Translations under genes and position numbers: made by a program
NCBI GenBank assembly: GCA_023386795.1
Contig: JAEWJB010000157.1
Span: forward strand, 1-26,993
Source: Pseudomonadota bacterium
GTDB lineage: Bacteria > Pseudomonadota > Gammaproteobacteria > Xanthomonadales > Xanthomonadaceae
Length of the DNA stretch: 26,993 nt
Reading direction: 5' to 3'
The notes under the pieces: model-generated
Database searches by the model: none
What the model saw: only the letters and a program-made list of their open reading frames with translations
Told to the model about the DNA's origin: nothing
In this document: one piece after another, positions 1 to 8,196 of the stretch
Position numbering within the stretch: position 1 is the stretch's first letter
Layout of the letters: each line of letters begins with the position of its first letter

Positions 1-82
1 GTACCGTTTCGGGACCGTAGGCGACATGGATGTCGCCTACGAGCCTCCATGGATGGATTCACGGCGTGTCCCGAAACGGTAC
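1..82 (-). repeat. Nested palindromic repeat, copy 1
   Basis: Two nested perfect inverted repeats are visible. The outer arms GTACCGTTTCGGGAC (1-15) and GTCCCGAAACGGTAC (68-82) enclose an inner stem GTAGGCGACAT (17-27) / ATGTCGCCTAC (30-40). The core also occurs at 16274-16381 and 26957-26993; the strand given is relative to those copies, which lie in the opposite orientation. The inner stem begins with GTAG, as in REP-type repeats of Xanthomonadaceae, but the whole element is larger than a simple REP. The flank at 83-139 also resembles the flank of copy 3. The window starts inside the element, so the outer arm may extend further left. From 140 to 194 I see nothing recognisable. Confidence 0.85.
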
Positions 83-194
83 TGCCCCCGCAGGCCTCGG
101 GCAGACCCAGGCGAGCCGATCAACATCGCAGGCCACGAACCAACAGGCGCCGACAACAAAAGAAAAGCGGCCACCAAGCCACCAGCCAACCCGC

Positions 195-228
195 AAAAAA
201 AAAGCCGCAGGGGAAAACCCCCGCGGCT
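195..228 (-). terminator. Intrinsic terminator of the rpsB-tsf operon
   Basis: Read on the minus strand, a GC-rich stem (AGCCGC plus four G, closed by a TTTTC-type loop, one mismatch; 203-228) is followed directly by nine U (195-203). This is a canonical rho-independent terminator 46 bp past the tsf stop codon. Confidence 0.92.
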
Positions 229-274
229 CCTTTCTGGATTCGCCAGCCCGAAGGCTGGAAAACCCGGGTCAGAC

Positions 275-1153
275 TCAGGCCAGGCCGGCCTGCTTCATCA
301 CTTCGGCGGCGTAATCCTCGACCACCTTCTCGATGCCTTCGCCGACCACCAGGCGCTGGAAGCCGACCACGTCGGCGCCGGCGGCCTTGACCACCTGCTC
401 GACGGTCTTGTCGCTGTCCAGCACGTACGGCTGGCCGTACAGGGTGACCTCGTTGACGATCTTGTTGATCTTGCCCGAGATGATCTTCTCCAGGATCTCG
501 GCCGGCTTGGCCTTGTCCTTCTCGGACATCTTGGCCAGCTCGATTTCCTTTTCCTTCGCCACGAACTCGGCCGGCACGTCGGAGGCCTTGTTGTGCGGCG
601 GGTTCATCGCGGCGATGTGCATCGCCAGGCCACGGGCCAGCTCTTCGTCGCCACCGGCCACTTCGACCAGCACGCCGATGCGGCCGCCATGCACGTAAGC
701 GGCCACGGTGTTGGCGCTGTCGATGCGGGCCAGACGGCGGATCTGCATGTTCTCGCCCAGCTTGGCGATCGCGGCGGCACGCGCTTCTTCGACCGTCTCG
801 CCCGTCGGCAGCTTGGCGCTCTTCAGCGCTTCGGCGTCGGCGGCGCCCGAGCTCAGCGCGGCCTGGGCCACGGCGTCGGTGAAGGCGATGAAGTTGCTGT
901 CCTTGGCGACGAAGTCGGTCTCGGAGTTGATCTCGACCAGCACGGCCTTGCCGCCGGCCTGCGCCGCGGCGACGCGGCCTTCGGCGGTGACGCGGTCAGC
1001 CTTCTTGTCGGCCTTGGCCAGGCCCGACTTGCGCAGCCACTCGGCGGCCGCGTCGATGTTGCCAGCGTTCTCGGTGAGTGCCTTCTTGCACTCCATCATG
1101 CCGGCGCCGGTGCGCTCGCGCAGTTCCTTGACCAGGGAAGCAGTGATTTCCAC
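275..1153 (-). CDS. tsf: Translation elongation factor Ts
   Basis: EF-Ts is the guanine nucleotide exchange factor that recycles EF-Tu-GDP in the cytoplasm. The 292-residue product has the N-terminal UBA-like domain (about residues 1-55, with the segment LRERTGAGMMECKKAL) and the TDFV motif (SETDFVAKD, about residues 77-85) that inserts into EF-Tu. Core and C-terminal dimerisation regions follow, and length matches the family (E. coli 283). The start is GTG at 1151-1153; GAGG lies 8 nt upstream and no better ATG is available. It follows rpsB by 139 nt and ends at the strong terminator at 195-228, the classical rpsB-tsf operon. Expression should follow the rpsB promoter, possibly tuned by hairpins in the intercistronic gap. 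Identity is certain. Confidence 0.98.
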   Translation of the reverse strand: MEITASLVKELRERTGAGMMECKKALTENAGNIDAAAEWLRKSGLAKADKKADRVTAEGRVAAAQAGGKAVLVEINSETDFVAKDSNFIAFTDAVAQAALSSGAADAEALKSAKLPTGETVEEARAAAIAKLGENMQIRRLARIDSANTVAAYVHGGRIGVLVEVAGGDEELARGLAMHIAAMNPPHNKASDVPAEFVAKEKEIELAKMSEKDKAKPAEILEKIISGKINKIVNEVTLYGQPYVLDSDKTVEQVVKAAGADVVGFQRLVVGEGIEKVVEDYAAEVMKQAGLA

Positions 1154-1178
1154 GGTATGACCTCGATGATTTGCTTGC

Positions 1179-1247
1179 GGCGGGCCAGGGCCCGCCTTGG
1201 GAATGGGGAGGGGACGTCAGCCCCCGGGCGACGGCCGGGGCCGTCGC
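1179..1247 (-). promoter_or_regulatory. rpsB-tsf intercistronic hairpins
   Basis: Two perfect inverted repeats lie in the 139-nt gap: GGCGGGCC/GGCCCGCC (1179-1196) and GCGACGGCC/GGCCGTCGC (1228-1247), each with a 2-nt centre. No U-run follows either on the minus strand, so they are not simple terminators. A role in lowering tsf relative to rpsB, or in mRNA processing, is an inference; the E. coli rpsB-tsf gap is known to contain a partial terminator. Confidence 0.5.
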
Positions 1248-1292
1248 GGGCCGGTCGCCGCGCCAGCGGGGCGCGGCGACATGGCAGGCCGA

Positions 1293-2102
<810 letters not shown>

Positions 2103-2296
2103 TGCATGACTCCTGAGGGGGAACCAGCCGCGAATAAGTAGGTGCGGCCCGCCATGGGGCGGTAGGGTTCCGGGGTTGGGCTTCCCTGTCGTCTCCGTGT
2201 CGAACCCCTTGCGGGGCACCCCGGCACGGATGGTGGCGGCAGGTGTGGATTCGGCGCTGACGTGCGTCGTGGACGGTAGCGCCCGGGCGGGCGAAC
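2103..2296 (-). promoter_or_regulatory. rpsB 5' leader, candidate S2 autoregulation site
   Basis: About 190 nt separate the predicted transcription start (near 2296) from the rpsB start codon, long for an ordinary leader. It contains a CCCC-GCAA-GGGG hairpin with a GNRA-type loop (2205-2216) and other GC-rich stems. In gammaproteobacteria the rpsB leader is a known structured site for feedback by S2. Assigning that function here rests on position and length, not on a matched consensus. Confidence 0.4.
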
Positions 2297-2302
2297 CGGC
2301 GA

Positions 2303-2331
2303 ATGATACCGGCCCGGCCGGCGCGGGGCAA
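2303..2331 (-). promoter_or_regulatory. Sigma-70 promoter of rpsB-tsf
   Basis: On the minus strand, -35 TTGCCC (2326-2331) and -10 TATCAT (2303-2308) are separated by exactly 17 bp. The spacer holds a GC-rich near-palindrome. The -35 box begins 6 bp after the stop codon of the upstream fimbrial chaperone gene, leaving no room for a terminator between the two transcription units. Confidence 0.72.
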
Positions 2332-2337
2332 ATCGAC

Positions 2338-3042
2338 TCAGGGGCCGGCGGGAGCGGGCGGGGCCAGCTCGGCTTCGCCCAGTGCGTTCAGCCGGGCCAG
2401 GAAACGGCCGCCGGCATAGCCGCCGGCGCGGGTGGGCAGGGCCCAGCTGCGGGCCTGGCCGGGCAGGACGTAACCGGCCAGGTCGGCGTACAGGGGCTGG
2501 CGGTGGCCGGTGGCATCGACGAAGGCCAGGTCCGCCAGCCGGGCGTGCAGCGGGCCGGGATTGCGGACCCGCAGGCGCTCGCCGGCCGCATCGGCCACCA
2601 CCTCGGCGACCAGCATCGGCCGCGACGGCAGCGTGTCATCCGGCAGCACGAACACGGGGGCCGAGTAGCGCAGCAGGGTCGGGCTGGCCGGCGCATCGCC
2701 GCGGCGCTGCTCGATGACCAGCCGGTAGGCGCGTTCCTCGCGGGCCGGCGGCGCGCCCAGACGGACCACCCGCAGGCGCTGCTCGCCCCCCGGCGCGATA
2801 TCGAAACGCGAGGGGCTCAGGGCCAGGTCGTCGGCGGGTTCCAGGTGGTCGGCATCGTCTTCCTGGCGCCATACATACAAGTGCGCCTCGGCCGGCCAAG
2901 GGGCCTGGCCATGGTTGGCCACGCGCACCGACGCCTGCGGCTCGCTGGCCGGGACGCGCACGGTGATCGGGCTCACGGTCAGCCCCTGGGCATGGCCCAT
3001 GGCCGGAAGCAGTGCCAGCAGCAGCCAGGCGGAAGGGCGCAT
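2338..3042 (-). CDS. Second pilus periplasmic chaperone (PapD-like)
   Basis: This is a 234-residue secreted protein with a signal peptide (about 1-18, cleavage after GHA) and a two-domain PapD-like fold. The N-terminal Ig-like domain contains the ending typical of archaic-type chaperones (RLVIEQRRGD, then LLRYSAPVFVLP). Such chaperones donate a strand to unfolded pilins in the periplasm and deliver them to the usher. It is the last gene of the Csu-like operon, 3 nt after the stop of the 90-residue secreted protein, so the two are probably translationally coupled. A second chaperone of the same family (6815-7552) is already in the operon; they share the pattern ...QPTDDLLVSPP / EPADDLALSPS but are clearly diverged. 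A dedicated partner such as the mini-protein or the tip subunit is an inference. ATG at 3042 fits the signal peptide. Confidence 0.88.
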   Translation of the reverse strand: MRPSAWLLLALLPAMGHAQGLTVSPITVRVPASEPQASVRVANHGQAPWPAEAHLYVWRQEDDADHLEPADDLALSPSRFDIAPGGEQRLRVVRLGAPPAREERAYRLVIEQRRGDAPASPTLLRYSAPVFVLPDDTLPSRPMLVAEVVADAAGERLRVRNPGPLHARLADLAFVDATGHRQPLYADLAGYVLPGQARSWALPTRAGGYAGGRFLARLNALGEAELAPPAPAGP

Positions 3043-3045
3043 GGC

Positions 3046-3318
3046 TCAGAAGGTGTAGGTGGTGAACTCGGCCTCGTTCGCGTCCTGCTGGGGCGAGGGG
3101 GGCGTGAGGGCACGCAGCTGCGCCGGCGCCGGCAGGCGGGCATCGCCGCGGGCCTGCGGCAGGCCGTTGCCGCATTGGGCGCGCGCCCCGTCGGCCGCCA
3201 GCGGCAGGTCGCAGGCGCGCACCACGCGCAGGCGCACGTGCATCGACGTGCTGTCGGCCGCGAACAGCGGCGTGCTCAACGCGAGCAAGGCCGGCACGAA
3301 CCAGAGGGAAGCTTTCAT
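3046..3318 (-). CDS. 90-residue secreted mini-pilin-like protein
   Basis: A small protein of unknown function with a clear signal peptide (MKASLWFVPALLALSTPLFA, residues 1-20). The mature N-terminus ADSTSMHVRLRVVRAC resembles the major pilin's ADTTTFNVRIAITKAC (gene at 7563-8087), and the C-terminus EFTTYTF recalls the TATITY/TVTITY ends of the two SCPU proteins. The centre is only about 45 residues of Pro/Ala/Arg-rich sequence instead of a full spore-coat-U beta-barrel. Two cysteines remain (about residues 36 and 49). It could be a degenerate pilin, a minimal initiator or terminator subunit, or a cargo of the adjacent chaperone. ATG at 3318 has no evident Shine-Dalgarno sequence; it is preceded by a pyrimidine-rich stretch. 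The gene follows csuE by 94 nt and precedes the second chaperone by 3 nt. Confidence 0.65.
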   Translation of the reverse strand: MKASLWFVPALLALSTPLFAADSTSMHVRLRVVRACDLPLAADGARAQCGNGLPQARGDARLPAPAQLRALTPPSPQQDANEAEFTTYTF

Positions 3319-3392
3319 GGAAGCAAAGGGAAGGGAGCCACTGACGTTATCGGCGTGGCGTCACGCTTCTTCAGCGCAGGCCGGCGGGCGGC

Positions 3393-3416
3393 CTGAACCT
3401 GCCACGGCCGGTTCAG
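3393..3416 (-). repeat. Hairpin at the end of the tip-subunit gene
   Basis: Inverted repeat CTGAACC (3393-3399) / GGTTCAG (3410-3416) with a 10-nt loop overlaps the stop codon of the two-domain SCPU gene. No U-run follows, so it is not an obvious terminator. It could stabilise the upstream message end or reduce read-through to the last two genes. Confidence 0.4.
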
Positions 3417-4429
3417 TAAGTGATCGTCACCGTCACCGTATCGCTGTAGCTGCCCGCCGCCGGCGCCTGCGGTGGCACGCGGCCATAGACGGTGACGCTC
3501 TGCGCGCTGCCGTTGCCGGTGCCGGTCTGGGTGTCGGTGCCGATGGTCGTGCCCCAGCGCTGCGCGCGGCCGCTGTCGCGGTACAGCTCGTAGCTGATGT
3601 AGTTGGTGGTGCTGCCCAGGCGCATGCGGCGCACGCTGCCGTTGGCGTTGGCGCCGTTGTTCAGGCCGATGTTCCATGCCGTCTGGTTGGTGCAGGTCAG
3701 GCCGATGGTGGTGGTGCGGTCCAGGTTGCTGGCGATGGTGGCCGCCGTGACGGTGCCGAAGTCCAGGTCGCTGGTGACGTAAGTGCTGCACTGGGGCGCG
3801 ACGCTCGCGGTCACGCTGAAGGGAAACGCATTGCTGGCGGTCTTGGCGCCGGTGACCGCAGTGGTGCAGCTGGCGGGCACGGTGGTGTCGCCGATGATGC
3901 TTTCGTTGTAGGCGTATTGAAGGGTGGTGGCCGCCCCGCTGAAATTGCTGGTGTAACTGCCCACGGTGAGCGACTGCCCGCTTGGCACGCGCCCGTACAG
4001 GGTGACCTGCTGGGTGAGCGAGCCGCCGAGCAGGGGCACCGAGTAGGCGAGATCCACCACCAGCGGATTGGGCACGGTGGCATTGCCGGTAGCGCCCCAT
4101 ACCTGCGTGCGCGTGCTGTCGCGATAGATCTGGTACTGGAGGGTGTTGCTGCCGCTGCTCATGCGCCGCGGCAGGTACTGTCCGACGCCGCCGCTGCCGT
4201 CACCGATGCCGATGCACAACCGCACGCGCGCGCTGCCGAGCACTGCCAGCCCACCGGTGTTGCAGGTGACGTTGAAGGTGGTGGTGGCATCACGCACGGC
4301 CGTGGCGGTGACCGGGCCGAAGGCCAGCGTGGTGGGCTGCACGGTGCAGGTGGTATCGGCGCGCGCCGGCGCCGTCGCGCCCCAGTAGAGGACGAGCATG
4401 GCCAGGGCCAGCAGCCACCGCGTGCTCAT
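3413..4429 (-). CDS. csuE: Two-domain spore coat U tip subunit (CsuE-like)
   Basis: A 338-residue secreted protein with a signal peptide (about 1-24, ending APARA) and two tandem spore-coat-U (SCPU) domains. Domain 1 is about 25-185 (FGPVTATAVRDATTTFNVTC ... VTLYGRVPSGQ); domain 2 about 190-338 (LDFGTVTAATI ... VTVYGRVPPQ ... TVTITY at the C-terminus). In archaic Csu pili, CsuE is the two-domain adhesive tip subunit of about this length (about 340 aa), mediating attachment to abiotic surfaces. Start ATG at 4429 overlaps the usher stop codon as ATGA, so translation is coupled. A 519-residue open frame extends further upstream but runs antisense-like through the usher in another frame and lacks a signal sequence. 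Adhesive function is inferred from family and position. Confidence 0.88.
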   Translation of the reverse strand: MSTRWLLALAMLVLYWGATAPARADTTCTVQPTTLAFGPVTATAVRDATTTFNVTCNTGGLAVLGSARVRLCIGIGDGSGGVGQYLPRRMSSGSNTLQYQIYRDSTRTQVWGATGNATVPNPLVVDLAYSVPLLGGSLTQQVTLYGRVPSGQSLTVGSYTSNFSGAATTLQYAYNESIIGDTTVPASCTTAVTGAKTASNAFPFSVTASVAPQCSTYVTSDLDFGTVTAATIASNLDRTTTIGLTCTNQTAWNIGLNNGANANGSVRRMRLGSTTNYISYELYRDSGRAQRWGTTIGTDTQTGTGNGSAQSVTVYGRVPPQAPAAGSYSDTVTVTITY

Positions 4430-6861
4430 GGCCCCTCCGGCACGCAGCGCAGCGGTCCGATCCGCGGCATCTCGCTCACGGTGTCGGCGGGATAGTCGAA
4501 CACTACCTTGCACACGCCCTGCGGCCCGTCGACGCGCAGCACGTTGTGCGGCTGCAGCGTGTCCAGGTAGGCCTGGCCGTCGTAGCCGACGATCACCCCA
4601 CGATCCTCCGCCCCGTCCTGCCGCACGTGGCTGCCCAGTGGCACCGGCTCGCCTTGCGCGTCGCGCAGCAGCAGCAATGCCGCGCGCACCGGTTCGACGC
4701 GGAAATCCACCCGTACGCCGGCCTGCTGGCGCGGCGTCACCTCGTCCTCGACGCGCGCCACGCGCACGTTGGCCGGCAGCTCGAAGGTGTCGATCGACAG
4801 CCGGTTGCGCTGCCACGAGCGCAGCGGCGTCACCAGCAGCACGCCGTCCTCGTCGGTCACGCCCACCACCCGGTTCTCCAGCCGCACCGGCACGCCCGGA
4901 TAGCCGCCGGTATCGACCACGGCGAAGGCGTCGTAGATGTCGCGCGCGGCGAACACGTGCGGGCCCATCCACACCACGCTGCCGCTGGCGCTGGCATAGG
5001 CGTAGGTCTGGCCACCCTGTTGCGCGGCGCCGGCGGCATAGCGGCCGGCATCGTTGAGCCAGCCGATCTCGGCCAGGCCGCCTCCGCCGTCGTCACCGGC
5101 ACGGGCCTGCACGCGCCAGCCGAACGCGCCGGCATCGCCATCGCCGGGCAGCGGGCGGGAGAGATCGGCCACCAGCGCCTGGCGGTCGCCATTGCGCTGC
5201 GCGGCCAGGTTGAGCTGGCGCTCGGCGCCAAGCGTGGTGGCCAGGGTGAGGTAGACGCTGCGATCGTCATCGTCGTCCAGGTTCTGGCTCAGCGACAGGC
5301 TCGCCGACCACGTCCGCGCGAAATTGCGCGACCAGAACGCGCTGAGGTAACGCGCGTCGCGCGCCTGCGGATACTTCAGCCCGACATAGCCCACGCTCAG
5401 CGCGCCGGCCCGCGGCAGGTTCACGCCGAAGATGGCATGGTCGCTCGCGGTGGCCGGCAAGGCGTCCTGCAGCGCGCCGAGGTCGCGATAGTCGCCGTGC
5501 GTGCGCTGGGTGCCGAGGTTCACGTTGAAGAAGCGGTTGCTCCATTCGTAATCGAGGGCGTACTGGCCGCCGGCCAGCCCGCGATACCGGCTGCGCGCGT
5601 ACGACCCGCTCACCACGCCGCCACGCAGGCCCAGCAGCCACGCCGCGCCCATGCCGGCATTGCCGAGCCCGCCGCCGCCTTCGGCATGCGCTTCCAGCGT
5701 GACCTGGTCGGTCAGCCCGCGGCGCAGGCTGGCGCTGGCCACGGTGGTGTCGTCATAGGCGAACGAGCGGATGCCGTAGTCACTGCGCATGCGGCCCACG
5801 CCGAACGACCAGTCCGACAGCCCCTTGGCCAGCAGCTGGGTGGTGCCGTACAGGGCGAAATCCAGCGTGCGCACGCGGCCGAATGCATCGGTGACGACGA
5901 TCTGCGCATTGCCCACGCCGTTGATGCCGGGCTGGCTGGCCAGCTGGAACGGGCCGGCCGGCACTTCGCCGCTGTACTGGCGCAGGCCTTCCACGTACAG
6001 CTCCACGTTCGAGGGCACGGTGGCCTCGCCGAGGAACGTGGGCGTGGGCGTGAGCACGCGATACGGCTGCAGCGCGAAATTGCGGCCGATCTGGATGCCG
6101 CCCAGGCGCACGGTGCGGCTCCAGTCCAGGAAGCCGGCGTAGAAATCGCCGACCTGCACGCTCAATGCGGAGCTGGGGAAATCGAACTGCCAGGTGGTGT
6201 CCAGGCGCACGTTCTCGTGCCGCCAGCGGTGGTCCTGCGTGGGGTCGGTGTAGGCCTGGGTGAGCATGGTGTTGCGCAGCACGCCGTTGCCCACGCCGAA
6301 CACGCGCAGCTCGGTGCCCATCGAGACCTGGGTGTCGCCGCCGGCATGGTTGGCGTAGATGTCGTAGTTGAGCAGCACGCCGGGCGAGGCGCTGGCCGGC
6401 GGGCCGGCCTGCGCGGCTTCGCCGAGCCGGGTCGGCGGCAGCGTCAGCGCCGACCACGGCGCCGTCAGCGTGAGCCGCTGCTGGGCGGCGTCGTACTGCA
6501 CGATCACGCCTTCGAGCAGTTGCAAAGGCAGCGTGTCCTCCGGCGCGCGACCGGGCAGGGCAAAGCCGATGTCGCGCAGGGTCGAGACGCGCGCCCGCAG
6601 GCGACCCTCGCGTTCGATGAAGCGCATCAGCCCGCGCGGGCGGTCATTGAGGACCACCTCCAGGAACAGCGCCTGCTCCTGCGGGGCTTGCACCGGCAGC
6701 ATGGGCGGGAGGTCGGCGGCGTCCATGGCTGCTTCGGATGCAGGCACGCCGCCCTCCGCCGGTGCGGCGAGCGCGCGCGCGATGCCGGTTGCCAGCAGCA
6801 TCGGCCACAACCCCCTAGCGTGGCGCTGCGGCCAGCGGTAGCGGGCGTTGCGCCGGCTCAC
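4426..6861 (-). CDS. csuD: Outer membrane usher (CsuD-like)
   Basis: This is the outer-membrane usher that receives chaperone-pilin complexes and assembles the pilus. About 811 residues: an Arg-rich N-region and hydrophobic core (GLWPMLLATGIARALA) as signal peptide, an N-terminal chaperone-binding domain (LFLEVVLNDRPRGLMRF), a 24-strand beta-barrel with plug (LNYDIYANHAGG, YVEGLRQYSGEVPAGPF, VVTDAFGRVRTLDFALYG) and C-terminal domains (GYPGVPVRLENRVVGVTDEDG ... GYDGQAYLD). GTG at 6861 is preferred (GAGG 7 nt upstream and a full-length signal peptide); it overlaps the chaperone gene by 47 nt. ATG at 6801, with AGGGGG upstream, is the alternative but would give a very short signal peptide. It overlaps csuE by 4 nt. 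Confidence 0.9.
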   Translation of the reverse strand: MSRRNARYRWPQRHARGLWPMLLATGIARALAAPAEGGVPASEAAMDAADLPPMLPVQAPQEQALFLEVVLNDRPRGLMRFIEREGRLRARVSTLRDIGFALPGRAPEDTLPLQLLEGVIVQYDAAQQRLTLTAPWSALTLPPTRLGEAAQAGPPASASPGVLLNYDIYANHAGGDTQVSMGTELRVFGVGNGVLRNTMLTQAYTDPTQDHRWRHENVRLDTTWQFDFPSSALSVQVGDFYAGFLDWSRTVRLGGIQIGRNFALQPYRVLTPTPTFLGEATVPSNVELYVEGLRQYSGEVPAGPFQLASQPGINGVGNAQIVVTDAFGRVRTLDFALYGTTQLLAKGLSDWSFGVGRMRSDYGIRSFAYDDTTVASASLRRGLTDQVTLEAHAEGGGGLGNAGMGAAWLLGLRGGVVSGSYARSRYRGLAGGQYALDYEWSNRFFNVNLGTQRTHGDYRDLGALQDALPATASDHAIFGVNLPRAGALSVGYVGLKYPQARDARYLSAFWSRNFARTWSASLSLSQNLDDDDDRSVYLTLATTLGAERQLNLAAQRNGDRQALVADLSRPLPGDGDAGAFGWRVQARAGDDGGGGLAEIGWLNDAGRYAAGAAQQGGQTYAYASASGSVVWMGPHVFAARDIYDAFAVVDTGGYPGVPVRLENRVVGVTDEDGVLLVTPLRSWQRNRLSIDTFELPANVRVARVEDEVTPRQQAGVRVDFRVEPVRAALLLLRDAQGEPVPLGSHVRQDGAEDRGVIVGYDGQAYLDTLQPHNVLRVDGPQGVCKVVFDYPADTVSEMPRIGPLRCVPEGP

Positions 6862-7552
6862 CGTTGATCCTCGCCAGCAGGGGGGAGCCCTCCACTTCGC
6901 GCAGTGCCTTGCCGAGCGGCCAGCGCATCGTTTGGCCAGGGAGCACGTAGCCAAGCAGGCCGTCCTGCAACGCTTGCGGCGCGCCGCTGCCGGCCAGCGC
7001 GAGGTCGGCGATCTGCGCGTGCCCCTCGCCGCTGTTGCTGACTTCCAGCACCGCCTCGCCCTGCGCATTGGCGCTGAGGCGGGCCTGCAGGCGCGGGGCA
7101 GGAGGCTTGTCGCGGCCGTCATTCGGCGTCAGGAAGATCGGCACCGAATAGCGCAACACGAATTGGGTGCCGGTCTTGGCCGGGTCGAAGCTGGGCAGCT
7201 CATCGACGATCACCCGGTAGCCGACCTCGCTGCCGGCCGGTGGCGGCACCGCGCGCACGACGCGTAGCAGCTGCTTTTCCCCGGCCGCCAGTCCGCGCAT
7301 CGGCGGGCTGACCAGCAGGTCGTCGGTCGGCTGCAGTTCGTCCCGGCCCTCGCGCTGCGTCCAGCGGTACACGCGCGCCTGCACCTGCATGGGCGCGCTG
7401 CCGCTGTTGGTCAACCACAGGCCATCGGCCTGTTGCCCGGCATGCAAGGTGATGGATGTCGGCGCCAGTTGCAGACTTGCGGCGCTGGTCGCCCCCGCGA
7501 CCCCCCAGCCCATCAATGCCAGCCACCACGCCGTGCCCTTCCGCGCGGCCAT
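6815..7552 (-). CDS. csuC: Pilus periplasmic chaperone (CsuC-like)
   Basis: A 245-residue PapD-like chaperone with signal peptide (about 1-25, ending TSAA). The N-terminal Ig-like domain shows LQLAPTSITLHAGQQADGLWLTNSG and the central strand segment FVLRYSVPIFLTP; a smaller C-terminal domain follows (EVSNSGEGHAQIADLALAG). It folds pilin subunits by donor-strand complementation in the periplasm and hands them to the usher encoded next. It starts 10 nt after the major-pilin stop codon and its 3' end overlaps the usher gene if the GTG start of the latter is right. Order pilin-chaperone-usher-tip matches archaic Csu operons, although CsuA and CsuB homologues are missing. Length is somewhat shorter than Acinetobacter CsuC. 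Confidence 0.9.
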   Translation of the reverse strand: MAARKGTAWWLALMGWGVAGATSAASLQLAPTSITLHAGQQADGLWLTNSGSAPMQVQARVYRWTQREGRDELQPTDDLLVSPPMRGLAAGEKQLLRVVRAVPPPAGSEVGYRVIVDELPSFDPAKTGTQFVLRYSVPIFLTPNDGRDKPPAPRLQARLSANAQGEAVLEVSNSGEGHAQIADLALAGSGAPQALQDGLLGYVLPGQTMRWPLGKALREVEGSPLLARINGEPAQRPLPLAAAPR

Positions 7553-7562
7553 GGGGCGGTCC

Positions 7563-8087
7563 CTAGTAAGTGATCGTGGCGGTCACGGTGTCCTGGTAAC
7601 TGCCTGCCGCGGCGTTGGCCAGGCTCGGGTTGGCGACCCGGCCGAACACCTGGAAGGTCTGGTTGGCGCCATTGCCGCTGCCGCTCACCACGTTGTTGCC
7701 GGCCGTGCTGCCCCATACCTGGGTGCGGGCCGAATCCTGGTACAGCTGGTAGGGCACCAGGTTGTTGCTGGTCACCGTGGTGTCGGTGTTGCGCATGCGC
7801 CGGGTGGTGACGTCGTTGGCGGTGCCCGCATTGACGCCGGCATTGAGCGCGATCGTGTACGGCGTCAGCGCGGTGCACTGCGCGGTGACGCTGCCGGCCG
7901 CGTCGGTGTTGCCGGTGGCGGTGGAGCTGACAGTGCCGAAGTCCACATCGGTGGCCGCGGCGGCGGTGATGGTGCACGCCTTGGTGATGGCGATGCGCAC
8001 GTTGAAGGTGGTGGTATCGGCGGCCTGGGCGGCCGGGACCCAGGCCACCAGGCTGGTGGCGAGCACTGCGGTGGCTAGGATGCGCAT
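7563..8087 (-). CDS. csuA/B: Major pilin, single spore coat U domain (CsuA/B-like)
   Basis: A 174-residue secreted SCPU-domain protein. Signal peptide about residues 1-22 (MRILATAVLATSLVAWVPAAQA), then donor strand ADTTTFNVRIAITKAC, DVDFGTV, VTAQCTALTPYTIALNAG, YQLYQDSARTQVWGST, FQVFGRV and the terminal GSYQDTVTATITY. This is the main shaft subunit expected at the head of a Csu-like operon, and the length matches CsuA/B (about 175-180). ATG at 8087 was chosen because GGAGG lies 5 nt upstream and a signal peptide starts there; the open frame continues upstream without signal-sequence character. It is the first gene of the operon, with a roughly 130-nt AT-richer leader containing an inverted repeat. 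Confidence 0.92.
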   Translation of the reverse strand: MRILATAVLATSLVAWVPAAQAADTTTFNVRIAITKACTITAAAATDVDFGTVSSTATGNTDAAGSVTAQCTALTPYTIALNAGVNAGTANDVTTRRMRNTDTTVTSNNLVPYQLYQDSARTQVWGSTAGNNVVSGSGNGANQTFQVFGRVANPSLANAAAGSYQDTVTATITY

Positions 8088-8196
8088 GGGAACCTCCGTG
8101 ACCGGGATGGCACGCAACGAAGCGGCATGCCGTGGATGGGCATTGAGATGCTGCGTGCCCGGTTGTAGGTCGCGTGGAGTGCAGTGCGCGTGATGA

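Noticed and set aside
4430..4972. Upstream extension of the two-domain SCPU frame
   Set aside because: It overlaps the usher in another frame, lacks a signal peptide and is Arg/Ala-rich; the ATG at 4429 coupled to the usher stop is far better.
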